Origin: a virus
Virus record (IMG/VR): IMGVR_UViG_3300025141_013869
Coordinates: 1-36,879 of that record
DNA: 36,879 bases
Direction: 5' to 3' (one strand)
Shown: positions 1 to 7,741 of the stretch, in pieces
Position numbering within the stretch: position 1 is the stretch's first letter
Layout of the letters: each line of letters starts with the position of its first letter
The notes under the pieces: model-generated
The model's input: the letters and a program-made list of their open reading frames with translations, nothing else
The model's database searches: none
What the model was told of the DNA's origin: nothing
Position numbers and translations under genes: made by a program

Positions 1-60
1 TAAAAAAAAGTATTATGTTCTAGAAAAGGACCAAGAGTGATTTCCCTACCCCTTTGAGGG

Positions 61-89
61 TTAAGAAATAATAAAAAGGGTGATATAGT
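61..89 (+). promoter_or_regulatory. Possible sigma70-type promoter
   Basis: TTAAGA at 61-66 (4 of 6 matches to TTGACA) and TATAGT at 84-89 (5 of 6 matches to TATAAT) are separated by exactly 17 bases. They sit in the only long gap, upstream of a long co-directional block. AT-rich DNA produces such matches often, so this is only a candidate. Confidence 0.3.
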
Positions 90-97
90 AAGTTTGC

Positions 98-106
98 CTA
101 AATAAG
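98..106 (+). promoter_or_regulatory. Possible phage late-promoter-like box CTAAATAAG
   Basis: The octamer TAAATAAG (99-106) resembles the T4 late promoter core TATAAATA and lies 28 bases before the ATG at 135. The same octamer occurs in two other intergenic gaps, at 5189-5196 and 14632-14639. A gp55-like late sigma factor is encoded in this window, which makes a late-promoter role plausible but unproven. Confidence 0.3.
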
Positions 107-134
107 ACACACAGGCACACAGGAGAGCTAAAAT

Positions 135-749
135 ATGTTAAGAAGTGACATTATTAACCACCTCGTTGAAAGAGGAGGGTATAAATCTTATTTAGAAATA
201 GGATACGGCAATGGGGAAACTTTTCATAAGGTGAATATTCCTCTCGAAGACAAAATTGGGGTTGATGGGGGATTTGGAACCCCACAGGGGGACCCACATG
301 TAATCCGGGTCACCTCCGATCATTATTTTGCCATGTCTAAAGCCATCGGCGGGAAAAAATTCGATATTATTTTCATAGACGGATCACATCTCAGCGAAGA
401 TGTCGAAAAAGATTTGGAAAATTCTCTTCTTTTTTTAAACGAAGGAGGAGCCATAGTAATGCACGATTGCCACCCCCCTAATATCCACTACCAAGAAAGA
501 TCTCAATCTCCGAATGTTCCCGGCTGGTGTGGAGATACCTGGAAAGCCTTTGTAAAATTTAGAACTACCCGTCCCGATATAGAGATGTGTGTGGTAGATA
601 CAGATTATGGATGTGGGGTAGTAAAATTCGGGTCCCAATCGACGCTAGATATCGATGTTGAGAAGGACCTTCAATATCCCAACCTAGAAAAGAACAAAAC
701 TAAGTGGCTTAACTTGATTAGTGTCGCTGATTTCATAGAGAAATTTTAG
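135..749 (+). CDS. Small class I SAM-dependent methyltransferase, Methyltransf_24 type
   Basis: This is a 204-residue protein with a class I methyltransferase pattern. The SAM-binding loop LEIGYGNG is at residues 20-27, an acidic residue in GVDGG at about 45, and FDIIFIDGSH at 76-85 followed by VMHDCHPP at 108-115. The IDGSH block is typical of small methyltransferases found in glycan clusters. It lies 1 base before the next gene and opens the block. A GDTWK block at about 133-137 is shared with the gene at 9861-10592, so the two are paralogues. The acceptor is unknown; an O-methylated sugar is a reasonable inference from the neighbours. The start has a good AGGAGA ribosome binding site. Confidence 0.75.
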   Translation: MLRSDIINHLVERGGYKSYLEIGYGNGETFHKVNIPLEDKIGVDGGFGTPQGDPHVIRVTSDHYFAMSKAIGGKKFDIIFIDGSHLSEDVEKDLENSLLFLNEGGAIVMHDCHPPNIHYQERSQSPNVPGWCGDTWKAFVKFRTTRPDIEMCVVDTDYGCGVVKFGSQSTLDIDVEKDLQYPNLEKNKTKWLNLISVADFIEKF

Positions 750-750
750 A

Positions 751-1575
751 ATGATTTATTTTATCACTATTCATCATGAGACGGATGCATTTGTTAATAT
801 GCAGGCGGAATATCTCAAAAAAAATACCCAGGAACCATATCTTGTGATTTGTGGGGTTTCAGGCTTGGGCGATTCTTTAAGAGCAAATCCAGATAATATT
901 TCTTCTTATAAATTTGTAGATTTATCTGAAGTCATGAACCAACACTGGTATAGGATGAATTATCTTTTTGAGGTACTAAAGAACGACCCGCAAATTCAAT
1001 TAGAAGACAATGCAAAACTTGTTTTTTTGGACGGCGATGCCTTCCCCATATCCCCACGATGGACCACCATTGTAGATGATTATTTAACTGGACATGAAAT
1101 TGCTGCGATTTCTCGGAGTGAAAATCCCGAGCCTATGCTTGCAGATAAATATAAGCCCTACCCTCATCCTTGTTTTTTCGCTACCCGTGTTGATTTCTGG
1201 AGGGACAATGACTTAAAATGGAATTTAGACCCAGCGAATGGAGTTGAGACTGCCGGACCAACTTTGAAAATTTGGAGCGAAGAGAATGGGTATAAAATAA
1301 AACACCTTCTTCGTAGCAACCACATGGATCTTCATCCGCTTTTTTACGGCGTTTATGACGATATTATTTACCACCACGGTGCCGGAAATCGCCAAGTGTA
1401 TGATTCTGTTGATATCTGGTCCAGACCTCGGCTGGCCGAAAAATATTCTGTTGGACTGGACTTAGCTTATCCACAGATTCCCCAATTTAACAAAGGGGTT
1501 AATGTTTTAGTTTACAATCAAATTATAAATGACGACAAATTTATAAACTACTATTTTCGGGGAATAGAAGAGTAA
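751..1575 (+). CDS. Putative GT-A-type glycosyltransferase
   Basis: This 274-residue protein has no transmembrane segment or signal peptide. The stretch VFLDGDAFPI at residues 91-100 carries a DxD-type motif (D94, D96) after a hydrophobic strand, as in metal-dependent GT-A glycosyltransferases, where it binds the nucleotide-sugar. HPCFFATRVDFW at about 139-150 resembles the acceptor-side region seen in such enzymes. It starts 1 base after the methyltransferase stop and is followed 8 bases later by the aminotransferase, so it is probably co-translated. The donor and acceptor cannot be read from the sequence. The fold assignment rests on motif pattern only. Confidence 0.6.
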   Translation: MIYFITIHHETDAFVNMQAEYLKKNTQEPYLVICGVSGLGDSLRANPDNISSYKFVDLSEVMNQHWYRMNYLFEVLKNDPQIQLEDNAKLVFLDGDAFPISPRWTTIVDDYLTGHEIAAISRSENPEPMLADKYKPYPHPCFFATRVDFWRDNDLKWNLDPANGVETAGPTLKIWSEENGYKIKHLLRSNHMDLHPLFYGVYDDIIYHHGAGNRQVYDSVDIWSRPRLAEKYSVGLDLAYPQIPQFNKGVNVLVYNQIINDDKFINYYFRGIEE

Positions 1576-1583
1576 AGGAAAAA

Positions 1584-2204
1584 ATGAAGCCTGAATCATA
1601 TAAGGTAGTAAAAATGTTCGAGCAAGCGGTGGCCGACTATGCGGGGTCTAAGTATGCAATTTCTGTGACGTCATGTACGGATGCCTTGTTTCTGTGTTGT
1701 GAATATTTAAAAGTTGGTGAAGTGACCATCCCCAAGAGGACTTATCTTTCTGTTCCGCAATCAATTATGCACGCAAAAGGAGAAGTAATTTTTGAAGATA
1801 TAAGCTGGCAAGGGGCTTATCAACTTAAACCATATCCGATTTATGACTCCGCCAAAAGATTTACTTCTGATATGTATATTCCGGGCTCTTACATGTGCCT
1901 CTCTTTCCACATCAAAAAGCATTTAAAATTAGGAAAGGGGGGAATGATTTTAACAGATAACGAGGAAGCAGCCAACTGGTTTCGTGTAGCTCGATATGAA
2001 GGGCGAACGGAGGGTGTCAAATATCAAGAAGACAATATAAGCTTTTTGGGATGGAATATGTACATGACTCCCATGAACGCCGCTCGGGGATTAGCCTTAA
2101 TGCAAAACTTCCCCAAGGAAAATCCCGACCTTATAGAAAATCCCCCTTATCGTGACTTAACCGAATTTGAACTTTTTAAAAAATGCAAGGTCATAAAAAA
2201 ATGA
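1584..2204 (+). CDS. Short DegT/DnrJ/EryC1/StrS-type sugar aminotransferase
   Basis: This 206-residue protein contains the landmarks of the PLP-dependent DegT family. SCTDAL at about 30-35 corresponds to the usual SGTDAL. D88 in IYDSA matches the Asp that contacts the PLP ring nitrogen. SFHIKK followed by GKGG (107-120) puts the Schiff-base lysine at K112. Family members are usually 350-400 residues, so the C-terminal domain is missing. The reading frame ends in a clean ATGA overlap with the next gene, which argues against random decay. Such enzymes transaminate keto-sugars bound to a nucleotide, which fits the dTDP-glucose dehydratase further down. Activity of so short a form is uncertain. 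AAAGGA gives a good ribosome binding site. Confidence 0.7.
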   Translation: MKPESYKVVKMFEQAVADYAGSKYAISVTSCTDALFLCCEYLKVGEVTIPKRTYLSVPQSIMHAKGEVIFEDISWQGAYQLKPYPIYDSAKRFTSDMYIPGSYMCLSFHIKKHLKLGKGGMILTDNEEAANWFRVARYEGRTEGVKYQEDNISFLGWNMYMTPMNAARGLALMQNFPKENPDLIENPPYRDLTEFELFKKCKVIKK

Positions 2205-3406
2205 AAATCTATACTTTTGCTACGGGACGCTATTTGAGTTTAGCAGCCGAATATTTGATCCCCTCAATGAAAGATGATGTTTATATCAAGATTATCACTA
2301 AAAATGGGGAAGTACTACCAGGCCAAACAAAAAATTTAATATACCGTCAACGCATGTTGGATAGAGTAAAAAAGAACTTTGAAGTAATGCAAAAGAATCC
2401 AGGGGAAAAGATCCTCTTTTTAGATTGTGATTGTATCGTTTTAGATTATTTTGTTGATCATTTATCTGAACTCTTAGAAAGTGCCGACTATATGTTTCAA
2501 TCCCGAGGAGGAACAATAGAGGGCTTCAACGGAGGAATACAGGCGGTAAAGGTGACAGATGCAACAATGGAATTTTTTAAAAGATTGATAAAAGTTCTAG
2601 AAAATTCATCCCTAGAAGACGATCTTTTTCCGGAAGGTTATTTTAAAACACTTTTAAGTATGATGACTAAATCGGGAGAGTTAACCGCCCAGGGTTTGCC
2701 GCCTGAATATGGATTTTTAAACAAGAACACAAAAATATATCATGCAATAAATGGCGGATCATCAATCATTGAAAAAGAGCTGATTTTTAAAACAATCCTC
2801 GGACACAAAGGGTTAATCCCAAGCCCCACCGGGCTGCCGTCGGAAATTATATTAGGAGAAATTCCTTCGGTAAGTCTTGACCACTGCTTACTGGGACAAG
2901 AAGATGGAGGAATTATATCTCATGGAATAGTGGCTAGCTCTGGGTTCAATAACTTAAAGTTAAGCCCGACTAGATATTCTTTTGATCTGCTGACGGGAGA
3001 AGATGCAGCGTGGAGCGAATATCTTCACGAGTTAATCACTGGTCCTGCGAAAGCATTATACCACAGAACAGAAGCATTTGAAGGATGGATTAAGGTGGAA
3101 GAGTTGTTGCCGCTTTCTCGTCCAGAGCGATATAGGGGGCACCACCCTTTGGATAGTATGAGGTTTGTGGCGAAGGAATTGAATATTGCGAATCTTATAG
3201 GCACAGGACAAGATCTCACCCATTCAGCCCCCAACATCAACTATCATTGGCTCTGGAGTACATACGCCCTTACCACTTATACGGGGGAGTGGCTCGGTGC
3301 CAATGGTGAGATGCCACTGCCGGTTAGACGAGGGCATGAAATGTTGATGACAGACCTAGCTACATTTGAAACATGTCCGATAGGTTTCGTCTCCTTATAC
3401 TCTTAA
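2201..3406 (+). CDS. Putative glycosyltransferase with uncharacterised C-terminal half
   Basis: The start at 2201 is chosen because it makes an ATGA overlap with the aminotransferase stop and is preceded by AAGG; an in-frame ATG at 2183 would add six residues. The 401-residue product has a GT-A pattern: ILFLDCDCIV at 71-80 with DxD at D75/D77, then EGFNGGIQ at 107-114, the usual FNGG/FNAG block of nucleotide-diphospho-sugar transferases. The last roughly 200 residues (rich in His, Gly and Trp) match no family I recognise and could be a second domain. The next gene follows after 24 bases with no overlap. Confidence 0.6.
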   Translation: MKIYTFATGRYLSLAAEYLIPSMKDDVYIKIITKNGEVLPGQTKNLIYRQRMLDRVKKNFEVMQKNPGEKILFLDCDCIVLDYFVDHLSELLESADYMFQSRGGTIEGFNGGIQAVKVTDATMEFFKRLIKVLENSSLEDDLFPEGYFKTLLSMMTKSGELTAQGLPPEYGFLNKNTKIYHAINGGSSIIEKELIFKTILGHKGLIPSPTGLPSEIILGEIPSVSLDHCLLGQEDGGIISHGIVASSGFNNLKLSPTRYSFDLLTGEDAAWSEYLHELITGPAKALYHRTEAFEGWIKVEELLPLSRPERYRGHHPLDSMRFVAKELNIANLIGTGQDLTHSAPNINYHWLWSTYALTTYTGEWLGANGEMPLPVRRGHEMLMTDLATFETCPIGFVSLYS

Positions 3407-3430
3407 GTTAGAATTTTTTAGGAACCATAT

Positions 3431-4198
3431 ATGAAAGAAACACAGCTAGCTTTTATTGTCAATACCATTGGTAAAAATTCCGACTTGTGGAAAATGTTTT
3501 TCACACAGAATGATAAACATATCGACGATAACCTCTTTGATAACAAATACGTTTTTACAAATGAGGTTAATGACGATATTCCTTCTGCTTATAAAACGGT
3601 TTTATACGACGAGGAAAAATTATATAGAGATCAATTTTTAACCGGCATAAGAGAAGTGCCAGAAGAATTCTGCGTATATGTTTCAGAGGATTATATCCTG
3701 CATAACGATGTATTGGCGGATGAAATTTTGACATACCGAAAAATCTTAGACGACCATCCCGAGATTTCCTTTATAAGATTTATGAAAGGGGGACTGATTG
3801 ATGCCGATTTCCCCCCTTTTGACACATCCCGATCGGAAAATGTATATCAACTGTTTGGTTATCTTCCATATTTTTATACAAATCAAGCGGCTCTTTGGCG
3901 AACTAGAGATTTGGAAAGAATTCACGCCGAGGGCCCAAATCTGCACATTGGCGGATTGGATTATGAAAACCAGTTTGAAACTCAAGCGACCATAACGTGT
4001 AGAAAGATGGGAATTAGGGGGCTATATTGTTATCACGGAGAGAAAAAAAGGGGGATGTATCACTATGATTGTTCGGTGTGGCCCCACATTTCCACTGCGT
4101 TAGTAAAAGGACAGTGGAACCTGTCAGAATATCCCACGGAATTACACTCGCTCTTACAAGAATATGAAATTGACCCAACAAAACGAGGAATTGTATAA
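3431..4198 (+). CDS. Putative glycosyltransferase-like protein
   Basis: This is a 255-residue soluble protein. VYVSEDYIL at about 82-90 sits after a hydrophobic strand where glycosyltransferases of the GT-A kind carry their metal-binding acidic motif (here E86/D87). A later block rich in Tyr, Gly and His (about 200-220) resembles acceptor-side segments. It overlaps the next gene by one base (TAATG). The assignment rests on this weak motif and on its place among sugar genes. The substrate is unknown, and it could be some other cluster-associated enzyme. Confidence 0.4.
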   Translation: MKETQLAFIVNTIGKNSDLWKMFFTQNDKHIDDNLFDNKYVFTNEVNDDIPSAYKTVLYDEEKLYRDQFLTGIREVPEEFCVYVSEDYILHNDVLADEILTYRKILDDHPEISFIRFMKGGLIDADFPPFDTSRSENVYQLFGYLPYFYTNQAALWRTRDLERIHAEGPNLHIGGLDYENQFETQATITCRKMGIRGLYCYHGEKKRGMYHYDCSVWPHISTALVKGQWNLSEYPTELHSLLQEYEIDPTKRGIV

Positions 4199-5181
4199 TG
4201 TTAATATTAGAAGATTTGTCCGCCGAAATCCCCGATACAAACTCATATCATTGGGATTTGAAAAGCCTGTCGGAGGATGACGGCAAGAATGTTTTAATGT
4301 ATGGTTATAACTCGTCGAATAATAAAGATTTTCACGAGCAGTGCGAGGGGTACACTAAAGTATTTTTTAATAACTGGGCTCCGTGCGAATTTGCTCAAGT
4401 GAAAGATCATAACAACTTCGGACCTCTTGACTACGACCAAAAATTTGATATTATATATTCTATTTGTCCATATAGTAACAAGTGGTTAAACCAACTTTCT
4501 GTGGGCCGCCAATATCGAGATATTTTCTATCCTTTCAATAAAAATTTGATCCCCCAAGCAAAGGAAAAAAAATATGATGTTATCTATCACGGAGGAATTC
4601 ATGGCAAGGAACACATCGAAGGCTTACAAACTATGTTATCCTTCAACTATCGATATATTACGATGACTAAACACATTAATCAAATGACTCATGCTTCCCT
4701 GCCAGTGGCCACCAACATTAATTTGCCGTTCAGAACAAAGCTGGAGTTTATAGCTGAAAGCAAAATCTCCATATGTTATAACCTAGTTCATTCCGTGGGT
4801 GATGAGATGAAGAACACTATTTTATCGCAACCCGGTGCCCACCTAAACGAGGCTTTTTCAGTTATCGCCCAACCAAAAGGAGAGACGCTTCCACAGTTTA
4901 AGACTCGTATGCACGAGGCAGCTTTTTGCCGAACTCTTAATTTAGTATACAAGGACGAATGGAACGTGGCTGAAAAATATTATACGCCTAATGAAGACTT
5001 TCTCTATTTTACGAACAAATGGGATTTAGAGAGGAAGATACGAGATATTTCTAATGACTTTGAAAACTATCAGTCGCTGATCGACAATGCATATAATAAA
5101 TCGTTGAATTATACAACCGATAAATTTGTTGAACAAATCCGAGGGGGACCTCAAAAAAGAAAACATTTGCCAGCACAATGA
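4198..5181 (+). CDS. Putative GT-B-like glycosyltransferase
   Basis: This 327-residue protein has alternating strand/helix segments. The C-terminal half carries KISICYN, LNEAFSVIAQPKGE, a RMHEAAFC stretch with an acidic residue, and a tail of the type DLERKIRDI...NAYNKSLNY. This resembles the donor-binding domain and closing helices of GT-B enzymes of the group that includes spore-protein-like glycosyltransferases. No transmembrane segment is seen. It overlaps the preceding gene by one base and is followed by a 26-base gap containing CTAAATAAG. The assignment is by overall pattern rather than a decisive motif, and the target is unknown. Confidence 0.45.
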   Translation: MLILEDLSAEIPDTNSYHWDLKSLSEDDGKNVLMYGYNSSNNKDFHEQCEGYTKVFFNNWAPCEFAQVKDHNNFGPLDYDQKFDIIYSICPYSNKWLNQLSVGRQYRDIFYPFNKNLIPQAKEKKYDVIYHGGIHGKEHIEGLQTMLSFNYRYITMTKHINQMTHASLPVATNINLPFRTKLEFIAESKISICYNLVHSVGDEMKNTILSQPGAHLNEAFSVIAQPKGETLPQFKTRMHEAAFCRTLNLVYKDEWNVAEKYYTPNEDFLYFTNKWDLERKIRDISNDFENYQSLIDNAYNKSLNYTTDKFVEQIRGGPQKRKHLPAQ

Positions 5182-5187
5182 AAAAAA

Positions 5188-5196
5188 CTAAATAAG
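5188..5196 (+). promoter_or_regulatory. CTAAATAAG box between two sugar genes
   Basis: This is the same nonamer as at 98-106. Here it ends only 11 bases before the ATG at 5208 and runs into AAGGGA, so it may simply be the ribosome binding region rather than a promoter. Confidence 0.15.
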
Positions 5197-5207
5197 GGAA
5201 AACTACA

Positions 5208-6431
5208 ATGATATCCACAGCACTTTGTCGATCTTGTAAAAATAAAAAATTGCAAACGGTCTTAGACCTCGGGAAGCAGCCTTGGTGTAATGATTTTTTA
5301 ACTGAAGAAAAAGTGGGACACGAGGAAAAATATCCTCTTACACTAGTGCGATGTGAAGATTGTAAATTATTACAACTGGACCACACGATACCCAAAGAAA
5401 CTATGTTCGGCGACCATGACTATTTATCCGGAATGACCCAAACCCTTTTAAATCACTTTTATGAGGTAGCTAAAGAGTTGGCACTCCAAATTAATCTACG
5501 GGAAGGGGATTTGATTGTAGATATTGGGGGAAATGACGGAAGCCAACTTATCCAGTATCAGAAGCTCGGTTTTCCCAATGTCGTAAATGTGGAATCGTCG
5601 GTAGGTACCGCCAAAATCTCTCAGGATAGTGGAGTAAAAACCATCAATAATTATTTTGACGAAACTTGTGCCGTAGAAAACTTTGGAGAGAACTCGGTAA
5701 GGGTGTATAATGCCTCGGGGGTTTTCTTCCACCTAGAAGAACTTCACAGTGTTATACGAGGGATCAAGAAGACTCTACATTCAGACGGAGTCCTACTAGT
5801 ACAGTTCATGTACGCCGGGGCCATGCTAGAGAACAACAATTTTGATACCATTTATCACGAGCATTTGTGCTACTATACTATTGAGACCTTGGGGACACTC
5901 TTAGAACCCTATGGATTAGAATTGTTTGATGCATATTATTCTGACATTCATAGCGGATCGGTTATCGCGAAAATTACCCATTCCGAAAGCATGCTCAATC
6001 ATAAGTCACCCAGATTGTTAGAATTGATGGAAAAAGACCAGAAATATAACGACAAGCAAGCAGTGGATAGGTTTGCTAGAAAAATTGCAGGAACTCGTAA
6101 TCAATTACGCACGTTTCTTGAACAATTGGCACAAGAAGGTAAAACAGTTTACGCGTATGGAGCCCCCGCAAAAGGGAACACGTTACTCAATTACTATAAA
6201 ATTGACTCCTCTCTAATACAGAAGGCGGTCGAAATTAACCCACTTAAGGTAGGAAAGTATTTGCCGGGGAGTCATATCCCCATTGCTGAGGAATCCCCAA
6301 CGGATCGCCCCGACTATTATCTCTTGTTGTCCCATAATTTTGCCGAAGAAATTATAGAAAAGAATAAAACTCTCATTGAGTCTGGGGTCAAATTTATTAT
6401 TCCTTTCCCTACAGTCGAGATTGTGGGATAG
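5208..6431 (+). CDS. Zinc-finger sugar C-methyltransferase, TylC3/EvaC type
   Basis: The 407 residues match the usual length and three-part layout of SAM-dependent sugar C-methyltransferases. An N-terminal zinc-binding part has Cys7, Cys10, Cys49 and Cys52. A central methyltransferase domain has VDIGGNDGS at 104-112 and YHEHL at 216-220. The C-terminal domain has YGAPAKGN at 317-324 and PGSHIPI further on, the hallmark of the Methyltransf_14 region. Characterised relatives add a methyl group to a carbon of dTDP-4-keto-6-deoxy-sugars. That fits the dTDP-glucose 4,6-dehydratase at 11227 and the aminotransferase at 1584. This is the best-preserved modifying enzyme of the block. The exact carbon and substrate are inferred only. 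Confidence 0.85.
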   Translation: MISTALCRSCKNKKLQTVLDLGKQPWCNDFLTEEKVGHEEKYPLTLVRCEDCKLLQLDHTIPKETMFGDHDYLSGMTQTLLNHFYEVAKELALQINLREGDLIVDIGGNDGSQLIQYQKLGFPNVVNVESSVGTAKISQDSGVKTINNYFDETCAVENFGENSVRVYNASGVFFHLEELHSVIRGIKKTLHSDGVLLVQFMYAGAMLENNNFDTIYHEHLCYYTIETLGTLLEPYGLELFDAYYSDIHSGSVIAKITHSESMLNHKSPRLLELMEKDQKYNDKQAVDRFARKIAGTRNQLRTFLEQLAQEGKTVYAYGAPAKGNTLLNYYKIDSSLIQKAVEINPLKVGKYLPGSHIPIAEESPTDRPDYYLLLSHNFAEEIIEKNKTLIESGVKFIIPFPTVEIVG

Positions 6432-6432
6432 C

Positions 6433-7347
6433 ATGAAAGTTTTAGTTACCGGGGCCACCGGATTTTTAGGCAGACACCTAACTAAAAAGCTTCGGGAAAA
6501 GGGGTGGGAAATATTTATTTCTAACTCACATACAGCGAACCTTAGCAAACTAGAGAACCTCTATATTTATAATGACGTCAAGTTTGACTTTATTTTTCAT
6601 CTCGCCATTGTCACAAAGGCTGGAGACTACGCATTGACTCACCAAGGTGATCAATGGCTCAATAACCAAATTCTTAACACCAACATTTTACAATATTGGA
6701 AAGACCACCAGCCCCAAGCAAAAATGGTCACCATGGGAACTAGTTGCTCCTATTCGCCAGGCATCGATATGAAAGAGGATAATTACCTCTTGGGGGAACC
6801 AGATGATGGATTATATACCTATGCAATGACTAAAAGAATGTTGTTGATAGGGCTTCAATCAATCCAAAAACAATATGGACTAAAGTGGTTATATTTTATT
6901 CCGTCTACACTATATGGACCTAATTTTGAATTGCACGATAATCACTTTATCTTTGATTTTATACGAAACTTTTACAATGCGAAATATCACAATATGCCAG
7001 TAAACATCTGGGGTGACGGAATGCAACGCCGAGAATTAATTCATGTAGAAGATGCCGCGGATATTATTATTAAGCTCTTGTCTCAGGAAAATGAAATGTA
7101 TAACTTGGGATCCGGGGAAGACAATTCTATTAATGAATTTGCACAGCACGTCGCTGACGCCTATAATTTTGACTTCAACAAGGCGAAGCACGACTTGTCT
7201 AAATATGTGGGTGTTCGGGAGAAAAAACTAAACACCCAGAAATTACAGTCCCACCTCGGATCTTCCACCTTTCTTAAAGTTTCGCTAAAAGATGGTATAA
7301 AAGAAGCAACCGAATATTACCGGAAAGCTATTTCATATGAAAACTAG
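6433..7347 (+). CDS. NAD(P)-dependent sugar epimerase/reductase, Fcl (GDP-fucose synthase)-like extended SDR
   Basis: The start at 6433 lies one base after the upstream stop and gives a normal Rossmann N-terminus (304 residues). The nucleotide motif GATGFLG is at 7-13. The catalytic pair Y130 and K134 lies in YAMTK, with a Thr/Ser-rich MGTSCSY segment before it. Then come PSTLYGP and a WGDGMQRRELIHVED block as in extended SDR sugar enzymes. The order resembles GDP-4-keto-6-deoxymannose epimerase/reductase, but UDP- or dTDP-sugar epimerases look similar, so the substrate is left open. It overlaps the next gene by 11 bases. Confidence 0.7.
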   Translation: MKVLVTGATGFLGRHLTKKLREKGWEIFISNSHTANLSKLENLYIYNDVKFDFIFHLAIVTKAGDYALTHQGDQWLNNQILNTNILQYWKDHQPQAKMVTMGTSCSYSPGIDMKEDNYLLGEPDDGLYTYAMTKRMLLIGLQSIQKQYGLKWLYFIPSTLYGPNFELHDNHFIFDFIRNFYNAKYHNMPVNIWGDGMQRRELIHVEDAADIIIKLLSQENEMYNLGSGEDNSINEFAQHVADAYNFDFNKAKHDLSKYVGVREKKLNTQKLQSHLGSSTFLKVSLKDGIKEATEYYRKAISYEN

Positions 7348-7741
7348 AAAATATTTGCCGACTCTTTCGGAGTTAATTGACAGGCTCTCTATCGCCCAAC
7401 TCAAAGAGGTCTTTATTACGGAGCATAAAGGAGAGTACGCAAAAGAGATTGCCGACATTTGCCACGATATCCAAATGATCTTGGATAAGTCTGAAGATAT
7501 TGATGCAGATACCATTCGTGCAATTGTTGTGCTTTCTCAAATGAATTTACACATTTGGCACAATGAATCGAACTACAGAAAAGGCATCAAGGACGGAAAC
7601 AACCTTGAATTGACTCACGGGCTAAACGGGATCAGAAATACAGCAAAAAATAAAATTCAAGAACTTGCGGGCGGAAGAAAAGATTATAAAATAGACTGTC
7701 TAGCTGCCGATTTTAAAGACTGGGAGATTAGCTGGAAATGA
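7337..7741 (+). CDS. Unrecognised helical protein in the sugar block
   Basis: This 134-residue, soluble, mostly helical protein overlaps the upstream gene by 11 bases and the kinase gene downstream by an ATGA, so it is tightly coupled to both. The middle has MNLHIWHNESNYRKG and then LTHGLNGIRN, a spacing reminiscent of the DUF4254 proteins found in polysaccharide clusters (W..E...R then LN..RN). That similarity is weak and from memory. I cannot assign an activity. Its position just before the heptose-kinase-like gene suggests a role in the same pathway. Confidence 0.6.
   Translation: MKTRKYLPTLSELIDRLSIAQLKEVFITEHKGEYAKEIADICHDIQMILDKSEDIDADTIRAIVVLSQMNLHIWHNESNYRKGIKDGNNLELTHGLNGIRNTAKNKIQELAGGRKDYKIDCLAADFKDWEISWK

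Larger units (their letters stand above)
1..134 (+). other. Intergenic leader before the glycan gene block
   Basis: No open frame of useful length is seen here, and the first three bases (TAA) could be the stop of an upstream gene. It is by far the longest non-coding stretch in the window and so the likeliest place for a promoter driving the following block. A ribosome binding site, AGGAGA at 121-126, lies 8 bases before the ATG at 135. A short hairpin (CCCT-TTG-AGGG at 50-60) is present but has no T tract behind it. Confidence 0.6.

Noticed and set aside
50-60. Hairpin CCCT-TTG-AGGG as a terminator
   Set aside because: The stem is only 4 bp (a few more with a mismatch) and there is no T run after it.
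2183-2200. Upstream ATG for the second glycosyltransferase
   Set aside because: The ATG at 2201 has an AAGG ribosome binding site and an ATGA overlap, and begins exactly at the usual strand (MKIYTF).
5051-5395. 114-codon antisense open frame across two sugar genes
   Set aside because: It spans the end of one supported gene and the zinc-finger start of another, with no protein features; a shadow frame.
6376-6432. Upstream ATG for the Fcl-like enzyme
   Set aside because: It would overlap the C-methyltransferase end and add 19 residues before the Rossmann start; the ATG at 6433 is normal for the family.
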